DNA of 64,000 nt from Collybia mongolica (taxonomy: Eukaryota > Basidiomycota > Agaricomycetes > Agaricales > Clitocybaceae), in NCBI GenBank assembly GCA_013420905.1, contig JAAXNY010000016.1:1302001-1366000 (forward strand), in the 5' to 3' direction. A program made the position numbers and the translations under genes. Each line of letters starts with the position of its first letter. The first letter of the stretch is position 1. A model generated the notes under the pieces. The model ran no database searches. It was not told the DNA's origin and saw only the letters and a list, made by a program, of their open reading frames with translations. Positions 12,432 through 24,065 of this stretch are shown here, piece after piece.

Positions 12432-13561
12432 ATGACTGCCACTGTTAATGACCACCATAGTAATCTCAGCAGCGCACAGCACCTCCCAATTGAAGTTCAG
12501 CAACTACGCTATAGTGAGTGCTTTTTTTCGTCCTCGAACAGTACCCTGCTTACCCGTATATATAGGGCATATTTTTAAAGCTGCAAAAACGTTTACGAGG
12601 GCCGGTGCGGGGGATCCACTCTTCCTGTACTTAAGAAATGTAAGAATGTCAGAATACTTTTGTGCATACGATTGATCTATACTGAATTTAATGATGGGGG
12701 CTTTCAGAACCGAAGGGGGACGCCTATAGAACGAGTCGTAGGGAGAGTTCGAACCGCCGCCGTGGTTGCTCTATGGATACGAACCAAAGTAGCCCTGATG
12801 GTGAAAGGTGGAACGTCTACCTTGATAGCGTAGGCGATAGTTATTCTGCTGGTCGTCTGTGTTCACTCAATACATTGCAGAACGCCGCCATGCCATCGAT
12901 CAGGTGGACGAGAGGACCCGCTGGCGCGGTTGGCTAAACAGATTGCAAAAGCTATGAGCCGCGTGACACGAAAGATAATTCATAAGGATCCCGAAGAGAC
13001 GAGGGTAAGTCCCAGGGAGCTGTACGACCAGAAAGCACCCAATTTACCCCTCTCATAGCGCCTGGAAGAATTTAACAGGCTTATGGACGAAGCCGTGTCA
13101 CGTACGATAGGTCACCAGATGGACAAAATGTGGTACATCGACAGCCTAGCCACAGACCCCAATTGCCAAGGCCAGGGGTTCGGGGGGGCTCTTCTCGACT
13201 CTATAGCGACCTTCGTTCGTTTTCGTTCTAAACTCTTCAGATGAATTATCAACCTTATTGATATTGTCGCTTTTTTCAGGCTGACATTCTATCGGAGACA
13301 ATGTGGCTGCAATCCTCGAACATCAATAATACGGGTTTCTATAACTCCCATGGGTACTTCACGGTCGCTGAGGTCGTCCTCGGTGAGGACAATCCAACGT
13401 GGCATGGGAAGCCCGTAGTAATCAGCATCGTGCGTCTGTTTTTAAAAGATTTTAGATGTTGTGACTCAACTTGGGGTCTGCAGATGGTACGGGAACCCAG
13501 GGTGAACTGTGATGATGACTTCGAATTCGTGGATGAGAAAGCACTTCCGGAGTGTGCATGA
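12432..13561 (+). CDS. GNAT-family N-acetyltransferase, 261 aa, seven exons
   Basis: Exons 12432-12513, 12566-12639, 12708-12829, 12881-13004, 13059-13214, 13280-13429 and 13484-13561 join in frame (786 bases). The acetyl-CoA-binding core of the GNAT fold is plain in exon 5: MWYIDSLATDPNCQGQGFGG, with the Q/R-x-x-G-x-G/A type loop QGQGFGGALLD. The N-terminal part has the AKTFTRAGAGDPLFLYL block, and the C-terminal part has NNTGFYNSHGYFTVAEVVLG, typical of fungal 'GNAT domain-containing' proteins of 230-260 residues. These transfer acetyl from acetyl-CoA to an amine; the substrate is unknown. The gene is convergent with the Vps68-like gene, 308 bases away. Confidence 0.85.
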
Positions 13562-13869
13562 TAAATTGTATACCTGTACTTTTATGTGTATTGATGTGAT
13601 GTGAAAATTATTTATATCCGGATAGGCGTAGAGGGCAAGGTTTGGGCAATTAAAGTGCGGTTAAGGCTCACTCGATTTTCAAGTCAGAATGTTGCCAATC
13701 GTCCAACGATGTCGATATTTTCCTTAAGGATCACATCACAAAATATTTCTTCATGCCTCGTGCGGTGGAAGATAGAGTCAAGGCTCAGTGAAAGAGTCTT
13801 CTGTTTCGCAACGATAGAGGTTGTAACGTCAAGTTGAACTGCGAGTAATACATGCAAGATATGTCCAAA

Positions 13870-14531
13870 TCATAGAGTAAGGCTATATTCGTATTCGCTG
13901 CCTCCACTCTGCGCAATCCAGAGAATGATTGCGGATAGCATCAGCGCCACACTTTGAGAGACATTTGCATAGCCATAGTATGTGAACTGCTCGGGATATC
14001 CATTCAAGATGTACTTGAGGACGAGGACAGTCTAACGAGGCGTTAGCTCATCAAGTACGAGGGAGGTTGTAAACAGCATCGACGCACCACACTGCCAGCT
14101 AGCCCGCCAGCCATGAGTGCAAACCCGATGAACAGGAACAGTCTGGCCCTCCATACCGCTCCTGAATCTCCGAACCCTTCATCTCCCCGAACCCGATCCT
14201 TGTCGATGAGGCTGATGACCAGGTACCCCAGGAGCGAGCAGATGCCGGGGATCCAGTCGACGAATGATACGTGCACAGGGGGGTCTTGGTCAGGCTGTCC
14301 CCAGGGAGAATGTGCATGTGCAGACAGGATAGCGGCATCTAAGAAGGTCCAATTTGCTAGCGCAAACTTTGTTCCCATCAGTTTTTCATTCAATACCAAC
14401 ATCTATGGGCTGCGTACCAAGGCGCCTGCAAGATATATTCCAACTGTTCGGCGATGTTTTCCCAAAGAGATCTCGGGAAAGGGGTTCAAACACACACGGC
14501 GAGGGTCGTAATTTGACCTTGGAATAGACAT
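13870..14531 (-). CDS. VPS68: Vps68/TMEM50 (UPF0220) membrane protein, 184 aa
   Basis: Three exons (14531-14418, 14366-14088, 14031-13870) join in phase 0 with canonical introns and encode 184 residues, the length of yeast Vps68. The family signature is clear: FALANWTFLDAAILSAHAH, then DWIPGICSLLGYLVISLIDK, the conserved DRVRGDEGFGD...RARLFLFIGFA block, and a final hydrophobic helix SVALMLSAIILWIAQSGG. Four membrane segments are expected. Vps68 acts in endosomal/vacuolar sorting in yeast and TMEM50 proteins are its animal relatives. The reading frame continues upstream to 14756 without a stop, but ATG 14531 (MSIPRSNYDPRR) gives the family's normal N-terminus. The upstream 5' region is shared with a diverged duplicate near 17.4 kb. 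Confidence 0.85.
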
Positions 14532-14539
14532 GTTGCGAG

Positions 14540-15790
14540 AATATGAGTGCGAGGACGTCGCTAACGGCGGCTGCGGCGAAGGGGAGTGAGGCGAAGAGAC
14601 TGTGCTCGTGGTTCGAGAGCCGTGGGAATTATTTCGCTCAGGCTCGACCCGCACTTCAGTCTCCACCTCAATTTGAATCCGAAGAGGCGACGATGATGAA
14701 CCTGGTGAACGGCTGAATAGCGACATTCCAGAGGGACTCTTGCAGAAACAGGGCATTCGATATCTACATCGTATGACTCGTCAAGACGGTAAGTACTTGT
14801 TTCCGTCCTGCCACGGCAATCACCTTGGGGGCCGACTATTACTATACTTGAATAACACCTAGTTTATCGATCCTCGTCAACTGAGGTGATACAGCCACGG
14901 GGGTATAGCTATTGTGTTGCGACCGAATTTGCTACGCCCCTCGAACGGCGATGGATGCTATCACTCGGGTGTCATAACGTTTGATTCGACCTTCAATAAA
15001 ATTTCAATCCTTCTGCACCATCCAGCATGGTCTTCACTTGTGACATGAGGACCATTGCATGATATTTTTGGACATCAACAGAGTTCATGACAACGCGCCA
15101 GTAAATGCTTCTACTTGGAATTCTCTGAGGAATATGGTTAAAGCCACTAATGATAACGCATGCTAGCACCCCCGAAATACTCTGGATCTGTTTCGACGCG
15201 GCGTTCGTGTTTCTTTTTGTCCAAAAATATCAAAGAACGTCCTGATCATATTTTCGCAGTAGAAGGCCCATGAAGTCGAACTCGCAACAGTTATGCCAGT
15301 GCCCTCCGTTCCTCGGTGTTGTACCGCTGGTCGGTGATTGTCAGCTTGATTCTAGCTTTGATCCATGGCGATGGGGATTGGTAGAATTGATTTCTCGCAT
15401 GCAAAGGTTATGACGGCTGTCAATTCCGCTGTCCAAAAGGCTCATTCTACTGGCGGGACCTCGCATGCCGATGCTGAAAAGAGATCCCTCTCGGTATTAC
15501 TTGGCTGTACGTTCCTTGTTCCATTCATTTTGCCAGGGCTTTGATATCCCATCCGTACTCTCTCACCATAAGCAAGATTATTGCTCCGGACTAATCCAAA
15601 AGTATTCGCACTCTAACGAGAATAGCTATTGTATATGCATACATTGGCTTTTTCGCAATCCGTAATCTGACACTCCCTAAGCCCATGCATACAAATCTTC
15701 AACTTGTCCGTGTTCTAGCGTGCTCGGCACATGAATGGGGTCGTGAACCTAATAGGAGACGGCAGTGCGTCTGATTCGAAGTGGAGCCCA
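14540..15790. repeat. diverged direct duplication, copy 1
   Basis: Long stretches match 17470-18750 in the same orientation and order, with substitutions and gaps. Examples are the 'gagagccgtgggaatt' block, 'gatgctatcactcggg', 'actctggatctgtttc', and the far block 'ctaataggaga'. It includes the 5' flank of the Vps68-like gene. On the minus strand, two segments keep the same frame in both copies: around 15190 (HERRVETDPE) and around 15060-15120 (VVMNSVDVQKYHAMVL, SQVKTMLDGAEG). Their codon differences favour third positions, so a gene probably existed here, but stops now interrupt it. The family is not recognised. Confidence 0.65.
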
Positions 15791-16590
15791 TCTTACAAAA
15801 TAGCACCCTTCAATCATTTCTAACCAGCCACAATAATCTCATGCCACTATGTAGTAACCAGGCACTGGAGGATGGTGGCAGGTGAACAAAATAATCAACC
15901 CAGACTCGAGCTCCAAATATGCTCATACCATTTTCAAAGCAATGTAAGCAGATATATAGAGATAAAGCTATCCATATTGGCACACCAGAATCAAGATGAG
16001 CCCTAGTAATACTTCTTATATTATTTGGGTGGGGGCATGCCCTGTGTTAGTTACTTCCATCAAACTGCTCAGAGCTAAGAAAGATAGGGGAATTCAAGTT
16101 GTAGTTGTTAGATATAGTATAAGTATTTCAAGTGTAGGTTGAATCTTTGTAGCTAGCTGACTAGCAATGGTAATTCTGAAAGATTTTAGAGCGAACAGAG
16201 CCTATAACCTGTGTCTGTATGACTCGGAAAGTCACATCCTATTATCTTAGATCTGGAGAGAAATTATACATCGACAGGCGAAAGGAAGACTCAGAAACGA
16301 AACCAACGAAAGAGGTAAACCACCTTCGTTGTATTATCCTAGCTCACATTGACTAATGATGCCCGTCCGCGTTCCATACAAGCAGGTAAACAGTGCATGC
16401 ACGTCCCCGCAACGCCACCACGAAATTCACACGTGCTCCTCCCAACCAGCATCGCCAAGCGAACAATCTATCGGAGGCAAAAAGGTTTTTGTACATAGAG
16501 GATGACGGGAAGGGGGCCGGATAAAGAGTATGTAGTCGTCCGACCCAGACATGAGCAATTTGAAGTGGAACGTATCGTATTGCTATTTCA
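15791..16590. other. gene-poor stretch
   Basis: AT-rich sequence without recognisable exons on either strand. It lies between copy 1 of the decayed duplication and the 3' end of the unrecognised minus-strand gene. Confidence 0.35.
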
Positions 16591-16599
16591 GCCCTGGAT

Positions 16600-17330
16600 A
16601 AGGAAAATTTAAGAAAGAGTTAACTGACATACCAATGAGAACAGTAGAGTGTCGTACTTCGTGTCTACAAACCAGGCTTTTCAAACTTGCGGTTAGATAG
16701 GTCTAAGTAGAGGATAAAGTACGCGATGAGCACGGTCTTTGAGTCTGCATCATTCGGCCCTGGAGCGCTAAATAAGTATCTTGTTATAGGGTCGGAAAAC
16801 CATCATACCATCTCTGGATCCCATATCCGCATGGTGTTATCGTTGTTAACAATATACAGCACACTATAACGTAAACTTGAGCGATTTTCGAATACGACAC
16901 ACTCTTCAACTTACGCCTCTTGAGATCCCACCGAACTCGTAGGCAAAAAACCGACTTGTGCTCACACAGGTGGACCACCCGGCGGGTCGGAACCATTAGG
17001 TTTATCCTAGAACACATATTGACGTGGTGGGATATGTGGGAAGCCGGTTTTCGAAGAGCTTATCCTGCGAGCGCTTAACCCCCAATGACGAGATCTGTAT
17101 CGTCATTGAGTACCCCACAGATGTACTGGTGCTACATGTACGTACTTCGATCCTTTGACATCCCTGTTTTCACGACGCTGACGCTGACCATATGTCCCCC
17201 AGGTATGCTCCACCGACCAAGTGAGCATCAACTGTGCATGGCCAATTGCTTTTCCTAGGACTGGAAAGGGCCTGTAGAGATTATCAATGAAAGGCAAGCA
17301 GAGATAGGTTGGCAACGCACAAATCCATTA
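16600..17330 (-). pseudogene. unrecognised multi-exon gene or gene remnant
   Basis: Several short minus-strand exons read sensibly and abut intron-like borders: LPFIDNLYRPFPVLGKAIGH (near 17290), YICGVLNDDTDLVIG (near 17100), NGSDPPGGPPV (near 16990), SVGSQEA joined to VLYIVNNDNTMRIWDPEM (near 16810-16930), GPNDADSKTVLIAYFIL (near 16750) and AWFVDTKYDTLLFS (near 16660). One piece, NNDNTMRIWDPE, resembles the end of a WD repeat, but no full WD domain is visible and a hydrophobic segment follows. The phase between the DLVIG and NGSDPP exons does not fit with the best splice sites, so the gene may be broken or my borders may be wrong. Function unknown. Confidence 0.4.
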
Positions 17331-17469
17331 TAGCGGCCAACCTGCCATTCAACACAACTGTACAACGAAGTGAATACGTCCGATGGATGAGCGCGAAAAT
17401 CACGGCCTGTTGATAGTCTTTGAGGGGTGGATTACAGCCTTAATGGCCCTTGTACGGGCGTGTCGCAAG

Positions 17470-18750
17470 CTCAAGATTATGAGTGCGAGGGCCTGCAGCG
17501 AAGATCGAACTGTCCGAGTCGTGGTCCGAGAGCCGTGGGAATTGTTCTGATCAGCCTCGACCCTGCAGTTCTGCCACTTCATGGTGTCTCCACCTCAATT
17601 CGAATCCGATGGTGAACCTGGTGAATGGTTAAATAGCGACATTCCAAGAGGACTCCTGCAAAAATAGGGCATTTGATATCTGCATCGTATGACTCGCCAA
17701 GACTGTAAGTACTTATTTCCGCCCTGCCGCGGTAATTACCTTGGGGCCTACTACTACTGAACTTGAATAACACCTATTCAATCATTCCTCGTCCATTGCA
17801 GTGATACAGCCACGAGGGTATATCTGTTGTTTTACGTCCGACTCCGCTACGCCCCATCGGATGGCGACGGATGCTATCACTCGGGTATGTCATAATGTCT
17901 GATTCGGCCTCAATGAAATAAAAAAAATCGGTCCCTTTGCGCCGTCCAACATGACCCTTACCTGTGACGCGAGGACCACTGCATGATATATCTGTACGTC
18001 AACAAAGTTCGCAACAACGTGCCAGGACGCTTCAACTTGGACTTCTCTGGGAAATATGGTTTAATGCCTACCAATCATAACGCCATGCCAGTGCCCGGAA
18101 ACACTCTGGATCTGTTTCTACACGGCGTTCGTGTTCCGTTTTGTCCAAAAATATTGACCAACGCGTTCTGATTGTGGAAGAAGGCCCGAGGAAGAGAATT
18201 CCGGACTGCGAGGTCCAAGGTCAGTGTCTGTGCGTTCATCAGGGTATGCTGCCGCCAAAAGAACGTCAGCTTGATTATGTTTCATGCCCACGGTGATGAG
18301 GCATCATAAAGTCTACTGCTCCGGACGCAGAGGTTCTGGCAGATCAATCCTCCTGTCTGAAAAATTCATTATCTACATATGTCGAGATCAAAAAGACGTC
18401 TCCTCGATATATTTTAGCTGTGCGTTCCTTTTTCTATTTGTTCACCCTAAGTACATAGGAATTAAGCGGAATTGCCACCGTAAGAGTTCTACAATCCCGC
18501 TACACGCCTCCAATCTCACCGCGAGTACATTTGCATCATGCTAGGGCTGTGCGCCCTAATGAGAATAGCTGTTATACGCGTCGGCTTCGTTCACCATCAG
18601 TAAGCCGGACTGATTCCCTCAGCCCATGTGAATAATTCTTCAACTTGTCTCTGACTGGTGACCTACCATGTTTAGCTCGGATACAATATCGTGAAACGCT
18701 AATAGGAGAATGGCAATGCGGTCTAATCCGGGGTGAAGTGGCCCAGCCCC
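17470..18750. repeat. diverged direct duplication, copy 2
   Basis: Matches 14540-15790 in the same order and orientation. On the minus strand the segments HERRVETDPE (near 18120) and VVANFVDVQIYHAVVLASQV (near 17990) correspond in frame to copy 1. A conserved segment near 17580-17690 (CPIFAGVLLECRY) parallels the Vps68 5' flank. The Vps68 coding exons themselves are not repeated here. Frames are interrupted, so this looks like a relic. Confidence 0.65.
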
Positions 18751-19327
18751 GTTCTGCATAAACCCTGGACCACAAGGACATCGAATTAAACCAAAATAAG
18801 GAAGTGTGATTTCTGGAACAGCTGGAGTTTCCATAATATTTTTTCTTGCCAGTCCACACGTTTTTTGCATAGTATATCAGGAGGAACTTTATCAGATACG
18901 ACTATTGCAATCGTTGCACCAACGTTCCGTTGGCGCCCAAAAGCGGCTGTTTGTTCCGTGCCTGTGTTGATCGGGGCGCGCAACCAAACATCATCGCCTC
19001 CAAGAGTCGCGTTCCTTTTTTTCCGCTCTGTCTCAGTAAGTAACCATGCAAGTACACCACAGGAGGTTTCACATAAAATGGAATATTTTAACCAATTATA
19101 CTGGCTTTATTCCTATCGATCGACTAACTTGCACTGCCCACCTAGGGTCGCGGCACAGCTCTCTGACGTCCGCAGACACGTGTTGCGTCTGTAATTTCAA
19201 CCCGCCAAGGGCGACCTGCAGGGTGGTCACATATTTTTACCTTTAAGAAATGGTGGACGGGATCGACATTTTTCTCTTCACCACCTCGCCCCCCTTATCA
19301 ACACTAGAGCCTCCCTGACCACGGACT
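18751..19327. other. upstream region of the Gly-rich protein gene
   Basis: No exon can be supported with confidence. It may contain an upstream exon encoding a signal peptide for the next gene, because that gene's first visible exon begins close to the expected processing region without a convincing hydrophobic leader. Confidence 0.35.
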
Positions 19328-20355
19328 ATGTGGATTCCATTCATCTCGTCGAGCCTGACTGAGTCCCCTAAACGGTTGCAACGCCGAAAAGGAGGTGGTG
19401 GTAGAGGAGGCGGCGGGCGCAGTTCTGGTAGTAGTAGTAGGGGCGGAAGCTCTGGTTCCAGAGGGGGCTCCAGCACTGGTAGGAAGTCGTCCCCGATTTC
19501 TGTGGGGGGCAACTCGAGAGGGTCCAAACCGAACAAAATCTCGACTACGTATGGTCGTGGAGGCGGCTCTCCTGCCCCCATCCCCGCTGGCCAGCCGTTT
19601 GCAGGCCGTATTGCAGGAGGAGGAACAAGAGATCAAGTATTTGGGAACAAGTGAGTTCCCCCTTTCGGGATGGGATTTGTGCCGGCTGTCAAACTTACAA
19701 TGATTTTGCTCTACAGAATGTACGGCAGTGGGTATCCCGGCGTTGCAGGGCGCGGTGTCGCGGGCCGGGGGTTCCCCTTTTATTTCTGGCCTCTTGCCTG
19801 GGGCGGCGTGGCGGGTGTGGGCTCTGCGGCGTATCTCCATACAGATGAAGTCCGTTCCATTCTTCCACATACATTCTTGCCCTCTCCTGATGTAGGTAAA
19901 TCTAGTACGGCCTTCCGAATAATTCTAGCCGTCCAGGAGGAGCAATGGCGATAGCAACATTCCTGTCCTCCTCCAGCAACACCACCTTCCAGATCCTAGC
20001 CGACAACTCAACAGTGATCGACCTCATCGCAGACCTCAAAGCCAACTGCTCCAGCTCCACCGCCCCTTCACCATTCACCGACACGCCGAAGCCCGAGCAG
20101 GTGATCCAGTACTACCGCGCCAGCAGCATCGCGCTCTCGCTGGATGGGTACAACAACACCGCAGTGTTCACGCCCGAGGGCACCCCCGACACGCCGCTCC
20201 CGGGCGGCGTTGACATGAAGCTCATGGATTGTCTAAATCAGACGATCGGGCTCGCGGCGCCGCTTATCGATGGCGCGAGCGTGCGGTGGGCGGCTCCGCA
20301 GATGGGGCTGCTGGGCCTCGCGTGGGTTGTGTGGAACATTATGACTGTCTTTTGA
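19328..20355 (+). CDS. Gly/Ser-rich anchored surface protein, at least 301 aa
   Basis: Exons 19328-19650, 19717-19849 and 19906-20355 join in frame. The order is a basic start (SPKRLQRRKGGGG), a Gly/Ser-rich low-complexity region to about residue 75, IPAGQPFAGRIAGGG, YGSGYPGVAGRGVAGRGFPF, then an Asn/Ser-rich ectodomain with several N-x-S/T sites (SSNTTF, ADNST, NQTIG) and YYRASSIALSLDGYNNTAVF. It ends with a hydrophobic tail (MGLLGLAWVVWNIMTVF) that resembles a GPI-attachment signal. This layout is a widespread but functionally uncharacterised family of mushroom-forming fungi. The ATG at 19328 gives no good signal peptide, so the true start may lie in an upstream exon. The intron at 19850 uses a weak GTCCGT donor. 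Confidence 0.8.
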
Positions 20356-22396
20356 GCATGATACCCCCTTTATACCCCCCCACGCCCCCATGCCTAACAT
20401 ACATGCCCGGGGTCGACACTCCCTTCTACGCCCCATTAATGAACACTGTATGGTATATACCACGAGCAACTCTCGTTAGTTCCACCGGTTCCCTGCTCTT
20501 CTTGCCGCGCCCCGATAGTTTGTAGCGCGCCTGGTGAGGGATTACATGTAATAACTTATAATAAATATGAACCTGATTATGCGGACTATGTGAGCCTTCT
20601 GTCTCATGTTCGAGAATCAATTGAGACTGAATTCGAAGTTGTCTCGCTTTAGCACCCATGGACAGCTCTTCAAAACATACTCACCAAGAGACTTTTCCAC
20701 TAGACCCACCTGCCGTCGCGAATAGGTCAACAAATAAACATTGACAATGTTCGACTCTAGTCTGCTAAGGTTTTATGGAGACGACTGCTTGCGAGCACTG
20801 GGCGCTTATCATAAGGTTGGATATATGCGAGCATGGGACCGATCCAGCCTTCCACGGGTTTGGATGGGGTTACGAAGGAATTATACAGGCCTTCGCCGAT
20901 GACCCTCAGCTGGTGCCACTGATTAAACACCTTATCAAAAAGGAACTTTAGATCCTTTGTGTGAAAAAGGGGATTTATTGGACGTGTTCATCTTGATCCG
21001 TCGAAGCTTACCCATGTGCTACCGTCCTAAATTCAAGGGACTTATCCCAGTTTAAAAGGCTAGGAGTTTCCTGGTTTTAGACTCGAGGAATGGTACGTCT
21101 ACCTGGCTTATGGCGGTATTGAACTTGACACCAATCATATTTAAATTGACCATATATAACTTGTAAAGACTTAACATCTCCGCCTTCAATCCCACCCAGC
21201 TCTACGAAGGATACAGTCCTAGTGGCAAGAAGTTGTTTTATCGAGGATCTAACCCTTGAAATTAATCCCAAGTCGTACAAGTCCTCGGGTCGCCCTTGAA
21301 AAAATCAATAATCGCAACCTACCCTGTTCACACTTACGAACCCTATCAGAGTCAATGTAATTGATTCCACCACGGATCTGCTCAATGTGTGGATTACAAC
21401 TATACACTTCGCACCCATACAATTCAATTACGGTTTACCAATCCTATACATCACTTGGCAGGACTGTATGCCGGGGAAACCGGTCAAATCGCATAGGGCT
21501 GTGGAAATACTAATAGACGCATACCATGAGATCTATGGCGTGTTAATATCTGCGCAGCATTATGCAGACGACGTCCGCTGTCCCTGTGCTTACTGATATA
21601 CTTATTGGCGAGTCAAAATCAAAGCATGTCGTAAAAGTTAGCTACTATCCCTTTCCTTGCCCGGCAGTGTTTCCGGATGCCCCATCGACCGTCCGTGGAA
21701 TCAGGATCAAGTTGTCATTTCCCTGTCATCAGTCTTCGATGGTCTCGCGAGTTCTTTCGTGGCTCCGTAGTGATGAATGCTTGTGATTTATACCAACATA
21801 ATTTCTCGGAGACTCTGGAGCTTTAAGAAACCCGGGATTGGTCCGCTCAAGAATTCCAAGGTATCAGTTGGCATCTCGAGTAGTACCTGGGAAGCGACGA
21901 GAAGAAGGGCTGAAATGATACATATCCACAAGCGCCACAGACGAATGACGATCAGGTGAGGCCGAAGTGATGGGTAATATCGTGGAATCCATGGTTCGTG
22001 ATAGGTTCCCTGTCTCTCGTTTATGGATACGTAAACTTTCTACATGCGCTTGCAACGGACTTGGGTGGTCATTCGCCGAGTTTGGCATAAGAATCGCGGG
22101 CATCTGGGTGCCAATGGTGGATATTTGGGCAGAACCGACGCGTTTCAGTATTTTTAGGTTCGGGTGCGATCAACATGTGACTCGGCGAGCTTGGCGGGCT
22201 TCGGGTCATCGGTTGAACGAAACGTCGACCATAACAAGGGTGGAAATGCTTTCTCTCGCGATTCACCTTGTGCAACAAATCCTTCATAAGCAACGGGGTG
22301 GAGCCGAGATGGAGCTACTTCCCCACACTCCCAGTTCTCGCTTATTTCACATTCTTCCACCTTCCTTACGACTTTGACCCTGAAATCGCACCTACA
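20356..22396. other. 2-kb gene-poor stretch
   Basis: Contains scattered short frames on both strands without domain signatures or coherent splicing. The last few hundred bases should include the inositol oxygenase promoter. Nothing is called. Confidence 0.4.
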
Positions 22397-23790
22397 ATGC
22401 ATATAATCGAACCCACCTTCGACAGTGTCTCAGACAACATCGACAAAGGTACAGCTTCCTTAGCCTGACAGACATGCCGTGGTTTAATTTATATCAACAG
22501 TCAATATAATTAAAGGCAAGCTCTGGGACGAACAAGCCGAGTTCGACGCTGGGAAAGATAAAGCCCAATTTCGCCAGTTCGAAGCAGCTTGCGAAAGGGT
22601 GAAAAACTTCTACAAGGAACAACATGGTCTGTTTCTTATCATATGATAACCAGGAAAGAGGATCTTAATCCCATATTACACAGAGAAACAAACCGTGGAG
22701 TTCAATATTAACGCCCGCGTCAATTTCAGGAAGAATGTGCGCGCACGGATGGGTAGGTTCTCCAAAATTACCCAGTGTGCTCTTTAAAATTCTCTACCTT
22801 TCAGGGATTTGGGAGGCAATGGAGAAACTGAATACCTTGGTTGATGACTCGGATCCTGACGTCAGACTTACTCGGTTATCACAGACTTTGGCAGGCTACT
22901 AATATCAAAGTTGTCCCATGCAGACGGATGTATCTCAGATTGAACACTTACTGCAGACGGCCGAAGCCATTCGCCGAGACGGAAAACCCGAGTGGATGCA
23001 AGCTGTAGGTCTTGTTCATGATCTCGGTAAGCTGTTATATATATTCGGTTCGGAGTGAGTTTTTCTGTTGCTATGTTGTCTTATCTTTCGGTCATGACTT
23101 AACAAATTTTATTCACAGAGGCCAGTGGGATGTTGTTGGTGTAAGCGAGTTTACAACCATTCCTGAACCATTGAATAATGTTTCATTTCTCGTAGGACAC
23201 CTTCAGTAAGCCACCGGGGTCTCCCTTATTAAAACCTCCTAACATCCACCAGTTGTTGGCTGTCAGTTTTCCGACAAGATAATATACCCGGAAACCATGG
23301 CCAGTAACCCCGACTCCAAGGACCCTATCTATTCAACCGAATACGGCGTATATAAGCCACACTGTGGTATTGAAAACGTCATGCTCTCGTGGGGTCATGA
23401 TGAGGTGTGATACTCCTTCCCTCCCACATCAATTTTTTTTTTTGCTTATGTGAACCCCTTTAAATAGTACCTGTACCATGTGCTGAAAAATCAGTCCAGT
23501 CTTCCGGATGAGGGGCTTGCCATGATCAGGTACCACAGCTTCTATCCGTAAGTGCCGACATCCTTTCCCTTGTCGGCCCTATAGTAATCTTGGTTGGGTA
23601 CAGGTGGCACAGGGAAGGGGCGTACCAACATCTGACCAACGCGGCTGACGAGAAAGCTCTCGAGGCTGTTCGTGCATTCAACCCGTACGATTTGTACAGC
23701 AAGAACGACGATACGGTGGACCCTGAGGCATTGAAGCCCTATTACTTGGGTTTGATTGAGAAGTTTTTCCCTGAGGTCATTGAGTGGTGA
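22397..23790 (+). CDS. MIOX: myo-inositol oxygenase, 294 aa, ten exons
   Basis: Ten exons (22397-22448, 22501-22626, 22684-22752, 22805-22860, 22924-23054, 23119-23140, 23196-23205, 23253-23404, 23468-23547, 23604-23790) total 885 bases in frame. The product matches MIOX end to end: [34 protein letters not shown] (HD metal ligands), [57 protein letters not shown] and [10 protein letters not shown] at the end. MIOX is a di-iron enzyme that uses O2 to cleave myo-inositol to D-glucuronate, the first step of inositol catabolism, in the cytosol. All visible iron-ligand histidines and aspartates are present and the length is normal. Exon 7 is only 10 bases long. Confidence 0.93.
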
Positions 23791-24065
23791 ACGCGTGCTA
23801 GCGTTCTTCGTTACCTCCTTCGCTTTGCCTAAAGTTAATTATATGTACATATACTTACAGTTACAGCGTATCCGTCATATGGAAACTAACAGTTACATGT
23901 ACTCCTCCCAAGGAACACTTCGACTGGCATTATTCACGGCATTCGAGGTAAGCTGTTCGGAATAGATACCTAGCTAAAATAAATCCCCAGTGGAAAATCA
24001 TGAGTATAAAGACGATGGAAGCATCATGTAGCAAGATTCCACAAGATAGCCTGGATAACTCCACG

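Noticed and set aside
12881..13004. Possible frameshift in the acetyltransferase gene
   Set aside because: An alternative reading gave a stop, but the correct intron phase (12830-12880) keeps exon 4 open to the GTAAGT donor.
14532..14756. N-terminal extension of the Vps68-like protein
   Set aside because: The frame is open, but the extension is S/P/R-rich, lies in the duplicated flank, and would exceed the normal family length of about 184 residues.
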